Assembly: GCF_033845285.1 (NCBI RefSeq)
Contig: NZ_JAWXCX010000001.1
Coordinates: forward strand, 1,875,495 to 1,939,494
Length of the DNA stretch: 64,000 bases
DNA from: Marinococcus sp. PL1-022
Lineage (GTDB): Bacteria; Bacillota; Bacilli; Bacillales; Marinococcaceae
Direction of reading: 5' to 3'
In this document: one piece after another, positions 62,794 to 64,000 of the stretch
How positions within the stretch are numbered: the stretch's first letter is position 1
How the letters are laid out: each line of letters starts with the position of its first letter
Notes under the pieces: generated by a model
What the model was told of the DNA's origin: nothing
The model's database searches: none
What the model saw: the letters and a program-made list of their open reading frames with translations, nothing else
Made by a program: the position numbers and the translations under genes

Positions 62794-62886
62794 TGGCGGA
62801 GGAAGAGGGATTCGAACCCTCGCGAGCCGTAAAGCTCCTAACGGTTTTCGAGACCGTCCCCTTCAGCCGTACTTGGGTATTCCTCC
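62794..62886 (-). tRNA. tRNA-Ser (anticodon CGA)
   Basis: 93 nt, type II tRNA with a long variable arm (TAGGAGC...GCTCGC region). Acceptor GGAGGAA/TTCCTCC, anticodon stem ACGGT/ACCGT with loop CTCGAAA, T-loop GGTTCGAATCC, encoded CCA. Last tRNA of the cluster. Confidence 0.95.
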
Positions 62887-62916
62887 ATATACATATTTAC
62901 CCACCGCTTCTTAAGG

Positions 62917-62993
62917 TGGTGGACCCTGTAGGACTCGAACCTACGACCGGACGGTTATGAGCCGTCTGCTCTAACCAACTGAGCTAAGGGTCC
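62917..62993 (-). tRNA. tRNA-Ile2 (anticodon CAT, lysidine-modified)
   Basis: 77 nt. Acceptor GGACCCT/AGGGTCC, anticodon stem GACGG/CCGTC with loop CTCATAA. The body is nearly identical to B. subtilis tRNA-Ile2, not to elongator or initiator tRNA-Met, so it should be modified by TilS to read ATA. CCA is encoded. Confidence 0.88.
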
Positions 62994-63017
62994 TTAACAG
63001 TATTGCAGACAAAAAAA

Positions 63018-63094
63018 TGGGGCGGTTGATGGGAATTGAACCCACGAATGCCGGAACCACAATCCGGTGCGTTAACCACTTCGCCACAACCGCC
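63018..63094 (-). tRNA. tRNA-His (anticodon GTG)
   Basis: 77 nt including the G-1 residue opposite C73, a hallmark of tRNA-His. Anticodon stem CCGGA/TCCGG with loop TTGTGGT; encoded CCA. Confidence 0.95.
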
Positions 63095-63114
63095 GTATGA
63101 GTATGTAAATATAT

Positions 63115-63191
63115 TGGTAGCGGCGGAGGGGATCGAACCCCCGACCTCACGGGTATGAACCGTACGCTCTAGCCAGCTGAGCTACGCCGCC
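63115..63191 (-). tRNA. tRNA-Met (elongator, anticodon CAT)
   Basis: 77 nt. Acceptor GGCGGCG/CGCCGCT, anticodon stem ACGG/CCGT around TTCATAC, T-arm GGGGG/CCCCT. Matches elongator tRNA-Met of Bacillus. CCA is encoded. Confidence 0.93.
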
Positions 63192-63192
63192 A

Positions 63193-63267
63193 TGGCTCCG
63201 CAGGCAGGATTCGAACCTGCGACCAATCGGTTAACAGCCGATTGCTCTACCACTGAGCTACTGCGGA
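63193..63267 (-). tRNA. tRNA-Asn (anticodon GTT)
   Basis: 75 nt. Acceptor TCCGCAG/CTGCGGA, anticodon stem ATCGG/CCGAT with loop CTGTTAA, encoded CCA. First tRNA of the five-gene transcript. Confidence 0.95.
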
Positions 63268-63298
63268 ATGTGTTACTGCCGTTTTTACGACAGTAATT

Positions 63299-63327
63299 AC
63301 TATATCATTTCCCCAAAAACGCGTCAA
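63299..63327 (-). promoter_or_regulatory. Sigma-A promoter of the tRNA cluster
   Basis: Minus-strand TTGACG (63322-63327), 17-bp spacer, TATAGT (63299-63304). The leader to tRNA-Asn contains an ACTG...CAGT hairpin. Confidence 0.85.
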
Positions 63328-63345
63328 ACAGAATTTTGTATTTCT

Positions 63346-63828
63346 TTAAACAAGAATTATTATAATATAAATGGCGTTCACTAGCAATATACCGCCCTTT
63401 ATAACAACGCTTGCGATAAACCCGCCAACAGATCCCACACCAATTTTACCAAGCTGTTTCCACGATTTCTGGCCACCAATTAACTCTCCAATAACGGCTC
63501 CGGCAAGCGCGCCGATCAGAATACCGGCGACCGGGATAATAAACGGGCCGACGACCAGTCCGATCAGGCTCCCCCAAATGCCGTATTTGGTACCACCGCT
63601 CCGCTGGATTCCATAATAGTTAGCCGCGTAATCAATTACAAACAGCAGCACAGCAATAACCGCCTGTATCACCCAGTATACAACACCGATATCCGTAAAT
63701 CCGTAGCCCAGTGCAAACAAAAGCGCAGCTGCTGCGTGAAAAATCCCGCCCGGCAGAATCGGATAAACAACCGCGACAAGCGCCAGCGCGTAGCAGGCAA
63801 TCCCCAGCAAATACCAGATAAATTCCAT
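63346..63828 (-). CDS. yqgC: DUF456 family membrane protein (YqgC-like)
   Basis: 160 residues, nearly all hydrophobic, with four to five membrane helices and Gly-rich loops (YPILPGGIFHAAAALL, GLVVGPFIIPVAGILIGALAG). RSGGTKYGIWGSL and GELIGGQKSWKQLGKIGVG are typical of DUF456. Function unknown. ATG at 63828 follows AAAAGGAGG. Precedes the tRNA cluster in the same direction. Confidence 0.87.
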   Translation of the reverse strand: MEFIWYLLGIACYALALVAVVYPILPGGIFHAAAALLFALGYGFTDIGVVYWVIQAVIAVLLFVIDYAANYYGIQRSGGTKYGIWGSLIGLVVGPFIIPVAGILIGALAGAVIGELIGGQKSWKQLGKIGVGSVGGFIASVVIKGGILLVNAIYIIIILV

Positions 63829-63888
63829 ACGTTCCTCCTTTTGCAGCCATAATGGTATTCTATAGCCGCTTTTCTCTTTGTATAATCA

Positions 63889-63921
63889 ATAAAAAAGAAG
63901 GAGGCGGTCCTCCTTCTTTTT
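63889..63921. terminator. Terminator between phoU and yqgC
   Basis: Stem AAGAAGGAGG/CCTCCTTCTT with A- and T-runs on both sides; ends phoU on the minus strand. Confidence 0.85.
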
Positions 63922-64000
63922 TATGACACTTCCCGGTCATCCAGTACCGTTTCAGCAATATTCACTGAATGGTCGCCGATCCGTTCAAGATTACTGATCA
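63921..64000 (-). CDS. phoU: Phosphate transport regulator PhoU, C-terminal end only
   Basis: The last 26 codons enter from the right edge. ISNLERIGDHSVNIAETVLD is the characteristic C-terminal helix of PhoU, with the conserved ERIGDHxxNIAE metal motif. The rest lies outside the window; a pst operon is expected further upstream. Confidence 0.85.
   Translation of the reverse strand, partial: ISNLERIGDHSVNIAETVLDDREVS

Overview
The window is a gene-dense, low-repeat chromosomal segment of a Bacillaceae bacterium. Gene content and order largely follow the Bacillus subtilis yqj-yqi-yqh-yqg arc: yqjE-yqjA, brxB, the bkd operon, spo0A, recN, argR, yqxC, dxs, ispA, xseBA, folD, nusB, yqhY, efp, pepP, mntR, lipM, yqhL, gcvPB/PA/T, comG, yqgQPN, rpmG, pbpA, sodA, yqgC. 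Many proteins are rich in Glu and Asp, there is a YuiF-type Na+/H+ antiporter and an MpsC-type protein, and the dxs-ispA interval carries an OLE RNA locus. Together these suggest a moderately halophilic or alkaliphilic member of the family. This is inference; no 16S rRNA gene is present.

Layout. 1-4900: yqjE end, a Prli42-like miniprotein, yqjA, tRNA-Arg, two small unknown genes, bacilliredoxin brxB and an orphan zinc-binding lipoprotein under a Zur box. 4900-11800: branched-chain 2-oxoacid dehydrogenase operon (lpdV-bkdAA-bkdAB-bkdB), leucine dehydrogenase and spo0A. 11800-23100: a leftward cluster for DNA repair, isoprenoid, folate and transcription functions, with OLE RNA (about 17685-18344) and its membrane partner gene oapA between ispA and dxs. 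23200-33100: efp, pepP, mntR, D-amino acid transaminase, lipM, a rhodanese, and the glycine cleavage genes behind a tandem glycine riboswitch. 33200-47800: a more mosaic stretch (MBL hydrolase, CapA-like lipoprotein, MetE-like protein, DUF2513, secreted 3D-domain protein, cyanase, GT8, MpsC, antiporter, GNAT, cysJI). 48000-52100: the comG pseudopilus operon with an extra 50-codon gene. 52100-64000: a DUF1385/YqgV in-frame gene pair, aspA, glcK, yqgQ, rhomboid, HAD phosphatase, DUF92, fthC, rpmG, pbpA, sodA, five tRNAs, yqgC and the end of phoU.

How it fits together. Lipoylation (LipM, and YqhL nearby) serves the two lipoate-dependent systems here, Bkd and glycine cleavage. Dxs and IspA make isoprenoid precursors around OLE/OapA. 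Zn and Mn handling is represented by the Zur-boxed ZnuA-like protein, a cysteine-poor L33 and MntR.

Most notable: (i) a complete OLE RNA gene with its own promoter, terminator and a 13-bp closing helix; (ii) an intact spo0A although spoIVB and the spoIIIA operon are absent from their normal places beside recN and efp, suggesting an asporogenous lineage; (iii) spo0A directly upstream of bcd, with ptb, buk and bkdR missing; (iv) a small extra gene inside comG; (v) one ORF encoding DUF1385 plus YqgV with a strong internal ribosome-binding site; (vi) a structured, terminator-ended leader before mpsC. No CRISPR arrays, insertion sequences or prophage were seen.
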